Assembly (NCBI RefSeq): GCF_001883705.2
Contig: NZ_MDEQ02000010.1
Span: 218,074-282,073 of the forward strand
Direction: 5' to 3'
DNA: 64,000 bases
Origin: Burkholderia catarinensis
GTDB taxonomy: Bacteria; Pseudomonadota; Gammaproteobacteria; Burkholderiales; Burkholderiaceae
Positions 1 to 8,767 of this stretch are shown piece by piece. Position numbers and translations under genes: made by a program. How positions within the stretch are numbered: position 1 is the stretch's first letter; each line of letters starts with the position of its first letter. The notes beneath the pieces are model-generated. The model was not told where the DNA came from and searched no databases. It saw only the letters and a list, made by a program, of their open reading frames with translations.

Positions 1-685
1 GCAGTTCGGCCTCGCGCATGGTCCGCTCGTCGACGACCGAATCGATCGTCATCCGGTTGGTTTCCTGGTCGTTGAACGCGAGATGCTTGATCGTCGCGAT
101 CACCTTCTGCGCCTGCGTCCCCTGCGTGCGTGCGGCGCTCAGCGTGCCCGCGAGCACCGGATCCTCGCCCATGTATTCGAACGTGCGGCCGTTGCGCGGC
201 TCGCGCGCGAGGTTCACGCCGCCGCCGAGCCCTTCCGCGAAACCGAGCGCGCGCAATTCAAGCGCGATGCGCGTGCCGTAGGTGCCCGCGAGCGCCGTGT
301 CCCACGTCGCCGCGAGCGCGACCGGCGCGGGCAGCGCGGTCACGCGCGCATTCTTCACGTTCACGCCGCCCGCCGAATCGGCGCTGCTGACGGCCGGAAT
401 GCCGAGCCGCGGCACGCCGGGGATGTAGCTCGCGCCGTTCAGCGCATCGGCCGGAAACGGGCCGCCCAGGTCTAGCGCCGGCAGGCCCGTGCCGTGCACG
501 AGCTGCAGTTTCTCGTCGGTCGTCAGTTGCGCGACGAGCGCGGCCGCGCGCTGGTCGGCCGCCGCATCGGGGTCGGCCGGCGCGGTCGGGCCCGCGTGGA
601 TGTCGTCGCCGCCGCACGACGCGAGCAGCACCGTGAGCATGCATGCGCACGCAATCGTCGAACACCGGAACAGCGAAGTTTTCAT
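1..685 (-). CDS. Secreted glycoside hydrolase family 3 (beta-glucosidase-like), 5' part only
   Basis: This is the first 228 codons of a gene that runs off the left edge. The start ATG (685-683) has a strong GGAGGATCA ribosome binding site. The protein opens with a lipoprotein-type signal (hydrophobic core, then LLASC), so export and possibly lipid anchoring are likely. The rest resembles the N-terminal barrel of GH3 enzymes: LPAPVALAATWD, EGLGGGVNLAREPRNGR, FEYMGEDPVLAG and KHLAFNDQETNR, the substrate-pocket Lys-His motif. The nucleophile Asp and the C-terminal domain lie outside the window. GH3 enzymes release terminal sugars from beta-glucosides or xylosides; the substrate cannot be read here. 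It diverges from an AraC-type regulator 151 bp away, which may control it (inference). Confidence 0.85.
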   Translation of the reverse strand, partial: MKTSLFRCSTIACACMLTVLLASCGGDDIHAGPTAPADPDAAADQRAAALVAQLTTDEKLQLVHGTGLPALDLGGPFPADALNGASYIPGVPRLGIPAVSSADSAGGVNVKNARVTALPAPVALAATWDTALAGTYGTRIALELRALGFAEGLGGGVNLAREPRNGRTFEYMGEDPVLAGTLSAARTQGTQAQKVIATIKHLAFNDQETNRMTIDSVVDERTMREAEL

Positions 686-836
686 TGATCCTCCAGAATC
701 GTTCTGTTGTACTTGTCGCCACACTCCAGCGTCCGAGTCTAAGAATCGACCGGTCACCACGCTTGACCGGCAGGAGCATGCGTTGACCTCTCGCAGCGGG
801 GACAAACCCGAACGGCATGACGACAGGGAGACAGAC

Positions 837-1871
837 ATGGAGTTGCAACAGAAATCGGTATCCGTCCGGATCTACCGCTGGCTGTGCGAAGACGCGCGCG
901 CGAACGGCATCGATCTCGCGCCGCTTTACGAGACGCTCGGCCTCGGGCCCGCCGAACTCGCCGACGACACGCGCCGCATCGCGGGCGACCGGCACGTCGC
1001 CGCGATGCGGCTGACGAGCGGCTGGCCGTTGTCGTGGCATCGGCCGCCGCCGCAGGTCATGCCGTGGCTCGTGCCGTTTCCTGAACTCGCGGGCGTCACG
1101 TGCAACGCGGCGACGCTGCGCGACGCGCTGCACGGCTATCTGCGCTATCGCGAACTGATCGGCAATGTCGACTGGGTCTTCGCGCACGAGAACGGCGACG
1201 CGATCGCGCTCGAGTATGTGAACGAAGGAGACGGGCTGCACGCGGGCAGTGCATTCGCGAACCTCACGATCCTCGCGGCGCTCGCGCGCCTGTACGATCC
1301 GCACGTGCGCATCGACGCCGCCGAGTTCGCCGGCCGCGCGTTCGCCCCCGCTGCCGCACTGGGCGACATGCTCGGCGCACCGGTGTCGTTCGATGCCGCG
1401 CACAACCGCCTCGTGCTGCGCTCCGTGCGCTTCGACACGCCGTTCGAGCGCTACAACGCGCCGCTCGCCGGCATCCAGCGTCATGCGGCCGACGCCGCGC
1501 GCGAGCGCGTGCGGGCACGCTCGACGTTCGGCTCGTCGGTCGAGCAATGCGTGCGCGACTGGCTGCGTACCTCCGACGACGCCGACGTGCCGGCCGACAC
1601 GCTGATGCAGCACGTGTGCACGCACTTCGCGATGTCGCGCTGGACGCTGCGCCGGCGGCTGCATCGCGAAGCCGTCGGTTTTCACGCGCTCGTCGCGCAG
1701 GCGCGGCTCGGCGAAGCGCGCGACCTGCTGCTGAATACGCAATTGCCGATCGGCGAGATCGGCGTGCGCGTCGGCTTCCGTTCGACGAGCGCGTTCACGC
1801 GCTTCTTCACGCGCGAACTCGGCGCGGCGCCGAGCCGCTTTCGCGACGGGCACGGCGATCGGTGGCGTTGA
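837..1871 (+). CDS. AraC family transcriptional regulator
   Basis: This 344-residue protein has the two-part layout of AraC regulators of the OruR/ArgR-like group. The N-terminal 200 or so residues are an effector-binding region of the AraC-binding type (LYETLGLGPAELADD, LRDALHGYLRYRELIG). The C-terminal hundred residues form the double helix-turn-helix: FAMSRWTLRRRLHREAVGF, then LPIGEIGVRVGFRSTSAFTR, the conserved second HTH and the usual FTRELGAAPSRFR ending. I chose the ATG at 837 because GGGAG lies eight bases upstream; the frame stays open further upstream but without a better start. It is divergent from the GH3 gene, so control of that glycosidase is a reasonable but untested guess. No effector can be inferred. 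Confidence 0.88.
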   Translation: MELQQKSVSVRIYRWLCEDARANGIDLAPLYETLGLGPAELADDTRRIAGDRHVAAMRLTSGWPLSWHRPPPQVMPWLVPFPELAGVTCNAATLRDALHGYLRYRELIGNVDWVFAHENGDAIALEYVNEGDGLHAGSAFANLTILAALARLYDPHVRIDAAEFAGRAFAPAAALGDMLGAPVSFDAAHNRLVLRSVRFDTPFERYNAPLAGIQRHAADAARERVRARSTFGSSVEQCVRDWLRTSDDADVPADTLMQHVCTHFAMSRWTLRRRLHREAVGFHALVAQARLGEARDLLLNTQLPIGEIGVRVGFRSTSAFTRFFTRELGAAPSRFRDGHGDRWR

Positions 1872-1920
1872 CGCGCGTTTTTTCTGAGACACTGGCGGCT
1901 TCGCCTCCCGCCGCCCTGCC

Positions 1921-2781
1921 ATGTCCTGGTTTCTGTATCTGATCGAATGCGCCGACGACAGCGTCTACACGGGCATCACGACCGATGTTGCCGCGCGCTT
2001 CGACGAACACGCGGCCGGCAAGGGCGCGCGCTACACGCGCTCGCGCAAGCCGCGCACGGTGCTCGCGTCGTTTCCGCTGCCCGACCGGTCGAGCGCGTCG
2101 CGCGCCGAATACTGGGTGAAGCGCCTCACGGCCGCGCAAAAGCGCGAACTGGCGGCCGGGTCGCGGACGCTGGAATCGGTGCTGCCGGCCGTGACGATGC
2201 TCGACGGGAGCGGCGATATGGCCGATTCGCCGGCGCGCACGCGCGGGCGGAAGAAGGCGAAGGCAAAGGCGGAGAACATCGACAACGCGAAGAAGACGGC
2301 TGGAACGGAAGAGGTTGTCGCAAAGGTCGCGAAGGTCGCGAAGGTCGAAAAGGCCGGGAAAGTCAGGAAAGCCGGCAAACCCGCGAAGACCGCAAAGACC
2401 CGGCAAGCCGCCCGGACTCCAAACGCGGCAAAGGCCGCACCGGTCGCGAAACGCGCGGAGGCCGACGGCGCCGCGGTCGCGAAAAAGGTCTCGGCGCGCG
2501 CCACGCCGGCCCAAAAAAACACGCCGTCTGCAGCCCCCGCTTCGAAAAGGAAAGCACCGGTATCAAGCGGCAAGCCCGTCGCGAACGAACGCGAGGCCGC
2601 CGCTTCCGCACCGGGCCGCCGCCGTCCGCCTGCCACGAAAGCCGCCGAAGCCGCCGCTGTCTCCGTTGCCCCTCGTCGCGCAAAACGCGCGAAGGACGCG
2701 CCGGACACCACCGCGCCGCCCGCTTCCGCCTCCGCACGCAAGAAAAACGCGCGCGCAAAACAAAACCGCGCGGCCTCCTGA
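1921..2781 (+). CDS. GIY-YIG domain protein (UPF0213) with a long basic Lys/Ala-rich tail
   Basis: Residues 1-80 are a GIY-YIG nuclease-like domain of the UPF0213/YhbQ type: FLYLIECADDSVYTGITTD carries the paired Tyr motifs, followed by the Arg of AARFDEH and the late Glu in SRAEYWVKRL. YhbQ-type proteins are small (about 90-100 residues). Here another 200 residues follow that are nearly all Lys, Ala, Pro, Arg and Val, with runs such as AKVAKVAKVEKAGK, resembling the C-terminal tails of histone H1-like proteins. The tail DNA contains near-perfect 9-bp repeats (about 2317-2350). A nucleic-acid-associated role is inferred; the catalytic status is unknown. The gene ends 54 bp before the convergent ppa. 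Confidence 0.82.
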   Translation: MSWFLYLIECADDSVYTGITTDVAARFDEHAAGKGARYTRSRKPRTVLASFPLPDRSSASRAEYWVKRLTAAQKRELAAGSRTLESVLPAVTMLDGSGDMADSPARTRGRKKAKAKAENIDNAKKTAGTEEVVAKVAKVAKVEKAGKVRKAGKPAKTAKTRQAARTPNAAKAAPVAKRAEADGAAVAKKVSARATPAQKNTPSAAPASKRKAPVSSGKPVANEREAAASAPGRRRPPATKAAEAAAVSVAPRRAKRAKDAPDTTAPPASASARKKNARAKQNRAAS

Positions 2782-2835
2782 GGAGACACGCGCGGTTTGC
2801 GTTGCGCACGAACCGGCCGCCGGCCGGTGCGCCGC

Positions 2836-3363
2836 TTACTTCTTGTAGTTCGCGGCGCCGTCGGTGATTTCCTTGTGCGCGGCTTCGATGCCGGCCCAGC
2901 CTTCGACCTTCACCCACTTGCCCTTCTCGAGCGCCTTGTATTGCTCGAAGAAGTGCTTGATCTGGTCCTTCAGGTACTCGGGCACGTCGTCGATCGACTT
3001 CAGGTTCGCCGTCATCGGGCAGACCTTGTCGTGCGGCACGGCGACCAGCTTCGCGTCGACACCCGACTCGTCGGTCATCTGCAGCATGCCGAGCACGCGC
3101 GAACGCACGATCGAGCCGGCCAGCAGCGGGAACGGCGTGATCACCAGCACGTCGACCGGATCGCCGTCGCCCGACAGCGTCTGCGGGATGTAGCCGTAGT
3201 TCACCGGATAGCGCATGCCCGTGCCGATGAAACGGTCGACGACGAGAAGGCCCAGTTCCTTGTCCGCCTCGTACTTCACCGGATCGCTTTGCGCGGGAAT
3301 CTCGATGATCACGTTGAAATCTTGCGGCAGGTCCTTGCCGGCCGGAACATGATTGAAGCTCAT
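2836..3363 (-). CDS. ppa: Inorganic pyrophosphatase
   Basis: This 175-residue protein is a family I soluble pyrophosphatase, hydrolysing PPi to two phosphates in the cytoplasm and pulling biosynthetic reactions forward. The signature Asp cluster [10 protein letters not shown] (D66, D68, D71) that binds the metal ions is intact, as are [21 protein letters not shown] and the C-terminal KVEGWAG. Its length is typical of bacterial hexameric enzymes. The ATG at 3363 gives the expected MSFNHVPAG start; the ribosome binding site is weak (AGAGAG). It is monocistronic and convergent with the GIY-YIG gene. Confidence 0.97.
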   Translation of the reverse strand: MSFNHVPAGKDLPQDFNVIIEIPAQSDPVKYEADKELGLLVVDRFIGTGMRYPVNYGYIPQTLSGDGDPVDVLVITPFPLLAGSIVRSRVLGMLQMTDESGVDAKLVAVPHDKVCPMTANLKSIDDVPEYLKDQIKHFFEQYKALEKGKWVKVEGWAGIEAAHKEITDGAANYKK

Positions 3364-3544
3364 GAGCACTCTCTGTAGGTCGATGGGAATTCGGGACAGG
3401 GCGCCGCGGCCGATGCACCGCCGCGGGCGTCCCCCAAGGGAATGCGCCATTATAGCCAATCGATCGGTGGCGTCCGGATGACGATCGGCGCGATAATCGT
3501 TCCGGATGTCCGGCCATCGAACCGTCGGCCGCGTTATATGGAAT

Positions 3545-3756
3545 CGGCGTCGGCGCTGAAGCGCCGTCGCCGGTCGACCGCGAAGCATGGGATCAGAGCA
3601 AGCGCTGGTAGACCGCAAAGCATGGGACCCGAGTAAGCGCTAAAGCGCTAACTCGGGATCGACCGCCGTGGGGATGGAGTAAGCGCTGAAGCGCTAACTC
3701 CGTCCAACCACGCCATGGGACCCGAGTAAGCGCTAAAGCGCTAACTCGGGATCGAC
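3545..3756. repeat. Array of four covarying hairpins sharing a GCGCTRAAGCGC core
   Basis: The 403-bp gap between ppa and the aldehyde dehydrogenase gene holds an irregular array of inverted repeats. Four units have a full stem: 3545-3572, 3628-3657, 3672-3705 and 3721-3750. All share the core GCGCT-GA/AA-AGCGC, but the outer arms differ and stay complementary: CCCGAGT/ACTCGGG in the second and fourth, GATGGAGT/ACTCCGTC in the third, CGGCG/CGCCG in the first. A decayed unit without a right arm lies near 3591-3610. Units two and four are part of an exact 43-bp direct repeat (3621-3663 and 3714-3756). The last unit stops immediately before the AGGAG ribosome binding site of the next gene. The rest of the gap (3364-3544) shows no obvious element. 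Confidence 0.85.
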
Positions 3757-3766
3757 AGGAGCAGGC

Positions 3767-5206
3767 ATGGAAGAGGCGAAGCACTTCATCGCGGGCGAAT
3801 GGACGTTGCCCGCGCAACTGGAAACGATCGCGGTCGTCGATCCGTCCGACGGCCAGCCGTTCGCGACGATCGCGCGCGGCACCGCGCCCGACATCGAGCG
3901 CGCGGTCGCCGCGGCCCGCGACGCATTCGCGGGCGCCTGGGGCGCGGCAAGCGCCGCCGAGCGCGGCCGCGTGCTGATGCGGCTGTCGGCGCGCGTGGCC
4001 GATTCCGTCGAGGAACTCGCCGCGATCGAGGCGCGCGACACCGGCAAGCCGCTGAAGCAGGCACGCGCCGACGCGGCCGCACTCGCACGCTACTTCGAGT
4101 TCTACGCGGGCGCCGCCGACAAGCTGCATGGCGAAACCCTCCCCTATCAGGCCGGCTACACGGTGCTGACGGTGCGCGAGCCGCACGGCGTCACGGGCCA
4201 CATCGTGCCGTGGAACTACCCGATGCAGATCTTCGGGCGCAGCGTCGGCGCGGCGCTCGCGGCCGGCAACGCATGCGTCGTCAAGCCGGCCGAGGATGCA
4301 TGCCTGTCCGTGCTGCGCGTCGCCGAGCTGGCCGCCGAGGTGGGGCTGCCAGCCGGCGCGCTCAACATCGTCACCGGCTACGGCCATGAAGCCGGCGCCG
4401 CGCTCGCACGCCATCCGGGCATCGACCACATCTCGTTTACGGGTTCGCCGGCAACCGGCAAGCTCGTCACGCAGATGGCGGCCGAGAACCACGTGCCCGT
4501 CACGCTCGAACTCGGCGGCAAGTCGCCGCAGATCGTATTCGCCGACGCCGATCTCGAAGCGGCGCTGCCCGTGCTCGTGTCGGCGATCGTGCAGAACGGC
4601 GGGCAAACCTGCTCCGCCGGCAGCCGCGTGCTGATCGAGCGCGCGGTATACGAGCCGCTCGTCGAGCGCCTCGCCACCGCGTTCAACGGGCTGCGCGTCG
4701 GCCCGAGCCGCGCCGACCTCGACTGCGGCCCGCTGATCAATGCGAAGCAGCAGCAGCGCGTGTGGGATTTCCTGTCCGATGCGCAGCACGACGGCATTCC
4801 GATGGCCGCGCACGGGCAGGTCGTCGCCGACGCGCCCGAAAGCGGCTTCTACCAGGCGCCCGCGCTGTTGCGCGACGTGCCGCCGTCGCACCGGCTCGCG
4901 CAGGAGGAAGTATTCGGCCCCGTGCTCGCCGCGATGCGTTTCGTCGACGAAGACGAAGCGGTCGCGCTTGCGAACGGCACGCCGTACGGCCTCGTCGCGG
5001 GCATCTGGACGCGCGACGGCTCACGTCAGATGCGTCTCGCGCGGCGCCTGCGCGCGGGCCAGGTGTTCATCAACAACTACGGCGCGGGCGGCGGCGTCGA
5101 ACTGCCGTTCGGCGGCGTCGGCCACTCGGGCCATGGCCGCGAGAAAGGCTTCGAGGCACTGTACGGCTTCACCGCGCTGAAGACGATCGCGATCCGGCAC
5201 GGCTGA
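3767..5206 (+). CDS. NAD(P)-dependent aldehyde dehydrogenase
   Basis: This 479-residue protein belongs to the aldehyde dehydrogenase superfamily, oxidising an aldehyde to a carboxylate with NAD(P)+. Landmarks are in order: PWN (N150) and VVKPAED (K173) in the cofactor domain, FTGSPATGK (Rossmann turn), LELGGKSP with general base E248, GQTCSAGSR with nucleophile C282, and EEVFGPV near residue 390. The ATG at 3767 is preceded by AGGAG (3757-3761) directly abutting the last hairpin of the upstream array. It is followed 85 bp later by an SDR oxidoreductase and then an MFS permease, suggesting a small catabolic operon. Substrate unknown; its sequence places it in the broad betaine/gamma-aminobutyraldehyde/phenylacetaldehyde dehydrogenase group. 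Confidence 0.92.
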   Translation: MEEAKHFIAGEWTLPAQLETIAVVDPSDGQPFATIARGTAPDIERAVAAARDAFAGAWGAASAAERGRVLMRLSARVADSVEELAAIEARDTGKPLKQARADAAALARYFEFYAGAADKLHGETLPYQAGYTVLTVREPHGVTGHIVPWNYPMQIFGRSVGAALAAGNACVVKPAEDACLSVLRVAELAAEVGLPAGALNIVTGYGHEAGAALARHPGIDHISFTGSPATGKLVTQMAAENHVPVTLELGGKSPQIVFADADLEAALPVLVSAIVQNGGQTCSAGSRVLIERAVYEPLVERLATAFNGLRVGPSRADLDCGPLINAKQQQRVWDFLSDAQHDGIPMAAHGQVVADAPESGFYQAPALLRDVPPSHRLAQEEVFGPVLAAMRFVDEDEAVALANGTPYGLVAGIWTRDGSRQMRLARRLRAGQVFINNYGAGGGVELPFGGVGHSGHGREKGFEALYGFTALKTIAIRHG

Positions 5207-5291
5207 GCGCGCGGCACGCGAAACACGGCCGGCAGCGCCCGGCCGCGTGTCGAAGCACGACGACTCTCATATCCAGCACAGGAGACACACC

Positions 5292-6050
5292 ATGCGGTTG
5301 AGCGGCAAGACGGCAATCGTCACGGGCGGCGGCTCGGGGTTCGGCGAAGGTATCGCGAAGACGTATGCGCGCGAAGGCGCGAACGTCGTCGTCAACGACC
5401 TGAACGGCGCGGCGGCCGAGCGCGTCGCCAGCGAGATCGCGCTCGCGGGCGGCAAGGCGATCGCGGTGGCCGGCGACGTGTCGAAGCAGGACGACTGGCG
5501 CGCGCTGCTGCAGGCCGCGCTCGACGATTTCCATTCGGTGCAGATCGTCGTGAACAACGCGGGCACCACGCACCGCAACAAGCCCGTGCTCGACGTGACG
5601 GAAGCCGAGTTCGACCGCGTGTACGCCGTCAACATGAAGAGCCTGTTCTGGTGCGTGCAGACCTTCGTTCCGTACTTCCGCGAACAGGGCGGCGGCGTGT
5701 TCGTGAACGTCGCGTCTACCGCCGGCGTGCGGCCGCGCCCGGGCCTCGTCTGGTACAACAGCACGAAGGGCGCGATGATCACCGCGAGCAAGTCGCTCGC
5801 GGCCGAGCTTGGCGCGGCCCGCATCCGCGTGAACTGCATCAACCCGGTGCTCGGCGAAACGGCGTTGATGACGGAGTTCATGGGCTGCGAGGACACGCCC
5901 GAGAACCGCCGCCGCTTCCTCGCGACGATCCCGCTCGGCCGCTTCTCGACGCCGCAGGACATCGCGAACGCAGCGCTTTACCTTGCGTCCGACGAGGCCG
6001 AATTCATCACGGGCGTCTGCCTCGAGGTCGACGGCGGGCGCTGCATCTAG
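5292..6050 (+). CDS. Short-chain dehydrogenase/reductase
   Basis: This is a 252-residue classical SDR. TGGGSGFG (11-18) is the glycine-rich cofactor turn and NNAG (88-91) stabilises the central sheet. The catalytic set is S142 (NVASTAG), Y155 and K159 (YNSTK). D36 at the end of the second beta strand (VVVNDLN) favours NAD(H) over NADP(H). The C-terminus ends FITGVCLEVDGGRCI, typical of the family. The start has AGGAGACACACC before the ATG. With the neighbouring aldehyde dehydrogenase it could carry out successive alcohol-to-aldehyde-to-acid oxidation of a substrate imported by the next gene; that pathway is inferred from neighbourhood only. Confidence 0.92.
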   Translation: MRLSGKTAIVTGGGSGFGEGIAKTYAREGANVVVNDLNGAAAERVASEIALAGGKAIAVAGDVSKQDDWRALLQAALDDFHSVQIVVNNAGTTHRNKPVLDVTEAEFDRVYAVNMKSLFWCVQTFVPYFREQGGGVFVNVASTAGVRPRPGLVWYNSTKGAMITASKSLAAELGAARIRVNCINPVLGETALMTEFMGCEDTPENRRRFLATIPLGRFSTPQDIANAALYLASDEAEFITGVCLEVDGGRCI

Positions 6051-6178
6051 CCGCACCCTGCTGTTCGCGCGCCGCGTCGGGGCTCGCCGGCCGGCTCGCC
6101 ATCCACGTTATGCTTCGCACGAAACCGGATCAGGCACCGATACGCCGGCTCCGGCCAACTACAAGAACTGGAGACAAC

Positions 6179-7483
6179 ATGGCAACATCGACGCAGTCGC
6201 TGCCGGGCTCGTCCGGCGCATTCGAGGAAGCAACCTATCGCAAGGTGTCGTGGCGGCTCACGCCGCTTCTGCTGCTGTGCTACGTGGTCGCGTATCTCGA
6301 CCGCGTGAACGTCGGGTTCGCAAAGCTGCAGATGGCGAGCGACCTGAACCTGAGCGACACCGTGTACGGGCTCGGTGCCGGGATCTTCTTCTTCGGCTAT
6401 TTCCTGTTCGAGGTGCCGAGCAACATCATCCTTCACAAGGTCGGCGCGCGCGTGTGGATCGCGCGCATCATGGCGACGTGGGGCGTGATCTCGATCCTGA
6501 CGATGTTCGTCACGACGCCCACGATGTTCTACGTGATGCGCTTCCTGCTCGGCGTCGCCGAAGCGGGCTTCTTCCCCGGCGTGATCCTCTACCTCACCTA
6601 CTGGTATCCCGCGCACCGGCGCGGCCGGATGACGACGTTCTTCATGACGGCCGTCGCGCTGTCCGGCGTGATCGGCGGTCCGCTCTCGGGCTTCATCCTG
6701 AAAGCGTTCGACGGCGTGAGCGGCTGGCACGGCTGGCAATGGCTGTTCCTGCTCGAAGGCATTCCGTCGGTGCTCGCCGGCGTGCTCGTGTTCTTCAAGC
6801 TCGACGAGCGGATCTCGAAGGCGGCGTGGCTGACCGACGAGGAAAAGGCGCTGCTCACCCGCAACGTCGACGCGGAGGAAGCAACCAAGGAAGACCCGCC
6901 GCTCGGCACGGTCATGTCGAGCCCGCGCGTGTGGCTGATGGCGCTGATCTATTTCTCGTTCGTGATGGGGCTCTACGGCGTCGGCTTCTGGCTGCCGACG
7001 ATCATCAAGGCGACGGGCGTGACCGACACGTTCATGATCGGCCTGCTGTCGGCGATCCCGTATGCAGCCGCGGTGGTCGCGATGATCCTGATCGCGCGCA
7101 GCGCGGACAAACGCCGCGAACGCCGCTGGCACCTCGCGATTCCGGCCGCGCTCGGCGCGCTCGGGCTCGTGCTGTCGGTGATCTGGGCGCACCAGACCGC
7201 ACTCGCGATGCTCGGCCTCACGCTCGCGACGATGGGCATCCTGACGACGCTGCCGCTGTTCTGGAGCCTGCCGACCGCGTTCCTCGGCGGCACGGCAGCC
7301 GCGGCCGGCATCGCGATGATCAACTCGATCGGCAACCTGGCCGGCTTCCTGAGCCCGTACCTGATGGGCTGGCTCAAGCAGGCGACGGGCGCCAACGATG
7401 CGGGCATGGTCATGCTCGCGGGATTCCTCGTGCTCGGCGGGCTGCTCGCGCTGTCGGTGCCGAAGCGGCTGGTCGACCGATGA
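6179..7483 (+). CDS. MFS transporter, anion:cation symporter family
   Basis: This 434-residue polytopic protein has about 12 hydrophobic segments with the central cytoplasmic loop near residues 200-235. The first helix pair contains CYVVAYLDRVNVGFAKLQM, a hallmark of the anion:cation symporter family (phthalate, hexuronate and 4-hydroxyphenylacetate permeases), followed by EVPSNIILHKVGARVWI. Such carriers take up organic anions with protons. I chose ATG 6179, which has GGAG upstream and gives the usual short cytoplasmic N-terminus; the frame is open upstream inside the SDR gene's shadow. It is probably co-transcribed with the aldehyde dehydrogenase and SDR genes and would supply their substrate. 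Confidence 0.9.
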   Translation: MATSTQSLPGSSGAFEEATYRKVSWRLTPLLLLCYVVAYLDRVNVGFAKLQMASDLNLSDTVYGLGAGIFFFGYFLFEVPSNIILHKVGARVWIARIMATWGVISILTMFVTTPTMFYVMRFLLGVAEAGFFPGVILYLTYWYPAHRRGRMTTFFMTAVALSGVIGGPLSGFILKAFDGVSGWHGWQWLFLLEGIPSVLAGVLVFFKLDERISKAAWLTDEEKALLTRNVDAEEATKEDPPLGTVMSSPRVWLMALIYFSFVMGLYGVGFWLPTIIKATGVTDTFMIGLLSAIPYAAAVVAMILIARSADKRRERRWHLAIPAALGALGLVLSVIWAHQTALAMLGLTLATMGILTTLPLFWSLPTAFLGGTAAAAGIAMINSIGNLAGFLSPYLMGWLKQATGANDAGMVMLAGFLVLGGLLALSVPKRLVDR

Positions 7484-7492
7484 TCAACGAAC

Positions 7493-7529
7493 AAAAAAAT
7501 GCCCCGAAGGCCGATTGGCGTTCGGGGCA
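7493..7529 (-). terminator. Rho-independent terminator for the hem operon
   Basis: On the minus strand the stem TGCCCCGAA/TTCGGGGCA (7500-7508 with 7521-7529) is followed by a run of seven U residues. It sits just beyond the 3' end of hemY and right after the convergent MFS gene, so it may also slow readthrough from that side. Confidence 0.85.
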
Positions 7530-7577
7530 GCTTGTGCGGCGCGGCGGGCCGCCCGTAACAGGCGGCGTCGGCCCGCG

Positions 7578-8765
7578 TCAGACCACGGTGATCGCGAGCG
7601 CGCTTTCGCGGTAGTGCTTCGCGGCCTTGTCGGTTTCACCGAGATGCTCGAACAGGCGTGCGAGCGCGCGATGCGTACGCACCTTCAGCGCCTCGTTGTC
7701 GGCCAGCTTCAGTGCCGACTCGAGGAACGACTGCGCCTTGCCCCACAGTTGCTGCTGCTGGCAAAGGCGGCCGAGCGCGAACAGCAGGTCGGCATCCTCC
7801 GGGTGATCCTTCTTCCACCCTTCCGCCTTCTGGATCAGCGGCAGCGCATCGGCGCCGGCCGTGTCCGGATAACGGCGCAGCAGGCGTGCATCCCAGTTGT
7901 GCGCGAGCGCTTCCTCGACGATGCGGCGCGCTTCGTTGCGGCGCTCGAGCGGCACGAGCAGGTCGGCCGCAAGATCGGCAAGCCGTGGCGACTGGCGCTC
8001 GACCGGCGACAGCGACTGCCACACCTCGAGCAGCGCATCCGGGTCGTGACGGCGTTCGCGCAGCAGGTTTTCCGCGGCCTGCTGGCGCAGCCGCACGGCC
8101 GCGGCAGGATGCAGCGCCTCGCGCTTCTCGAGCGCCTTCGCAAGCTTCAGCACCTCGGCCCAGTTCTTCAGTTGCTGCTGCGCGCGCAGCGCGACCTGCT
8201 GCGCATGAATGCGCTTGCCGCCCGCTTGCAGGTCGGCCAGCGCGGCGAGCGCGCCGTCGGCATCGCGCGCGTCCGCGCGCATGTCGGCCGCGGCGAGCAG
8301 CCGTGCATCCTGCCATTCGGGCGCGTCGACCTTCGACAGCCAGTCGTCGCGGCGCGTGTATTCGTGCATCCGGTGCGCGGCGGTGGCCGCGACGAGACTC
8401 GCCGCGCCCTGGTTCGCATCGACCGACAGCGCTTCACGCGCGGCCTTTTCCGCGCGCGAGAAGCGGCCCGCGTACAGGTTCGCGATCGCATCGCGCAACG
8501 ACGCCTGCGCCTTCTCGTTGCGTGAGCGCGCACGATACGCGGCGACCCGCCGCGGCATGCGCCAGATGTTGCGCACGATGCGCAGCAGCGCGTACATGAC
8601 GATGAACAGCACGACGACGGCGATCACGAACAGGTTCAGCGACACGTCGATACGGTACGGCGGATAGACAAGCAGCACCTGCCCCGCGTCGAAACGGCCG
8701 ACGGTGGCGAGCGCCGCGGCGATCGCGAACAGGACCGCGAGCCAGACGATTCCTCGAAGCGTCAT
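7578..8765 (-). CDS. hemY: HemY, tetratricopeptide inner-membrane protein of haem biosynthesis
   Basis: This 395-residue protein starts with two closely spaced membrane segments (residues 1-25 and about 42-65) and then consists of helical tetratricopeptide-like repeats. Recognisable parts are RAEKAAREALSVDANQGAA and, at the C-terminus, LLFALGRLCQQQQLWGKAQSFLESALKL. It matches the beta/gammaproteobacterial HemY encoded downstream of hemX, distinct from the protoporphyrinogen oxidase also called HemY. Its function is thought to be protein-protein organisation of haem synthesis at the membrane, but the mechanism is not settled. The gene follows hemDX with a 2-bp gap, so it is translated from the same mRNA. 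Confidence 0.93.
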   Translation of the reverse strand: MTLRGIVWLAVLFAIAAALATVGRFDAGQVLLVYPPYRIDVSLNLFVIAVVVLFIVMYALLRIVRNIWRMPRRVAAYRARSRNEKAQASLRDAIANLYAGRFSRAEKAAREALSVDANQGAASLVAATAAHRMHEYTRRDDWLSKVDAPEWQDARLLAAADMRADARDADGALAALADLQAGGKRIHAQQVALRAQQQLKNWAEVLKLAKALEKREALHPAAAVRLRQQAAENLLRERRHDPDALLEVWQSLSPVERQSPRLADLAADLLVPLERRNEARRIVEEALAHNWDARLLRRYPDTAGADALPLIQKAEGWKKDHPEDADLLFALGRLCQQQQLWGKAQSFLESALKLADNEALKVRTHRALARLFEHLGETDKAAKHYRESALAITVV

Positions 8766-8767
8766 CG

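Noticed and set aside
3364..3766. CRISPR array in the repeat-rich gap before the aldehyde dehydrogenase gene
   Set aside because: Units are palindromic with varying arms and irregular spacing, there are no spacers of uniform length and no cas genes.
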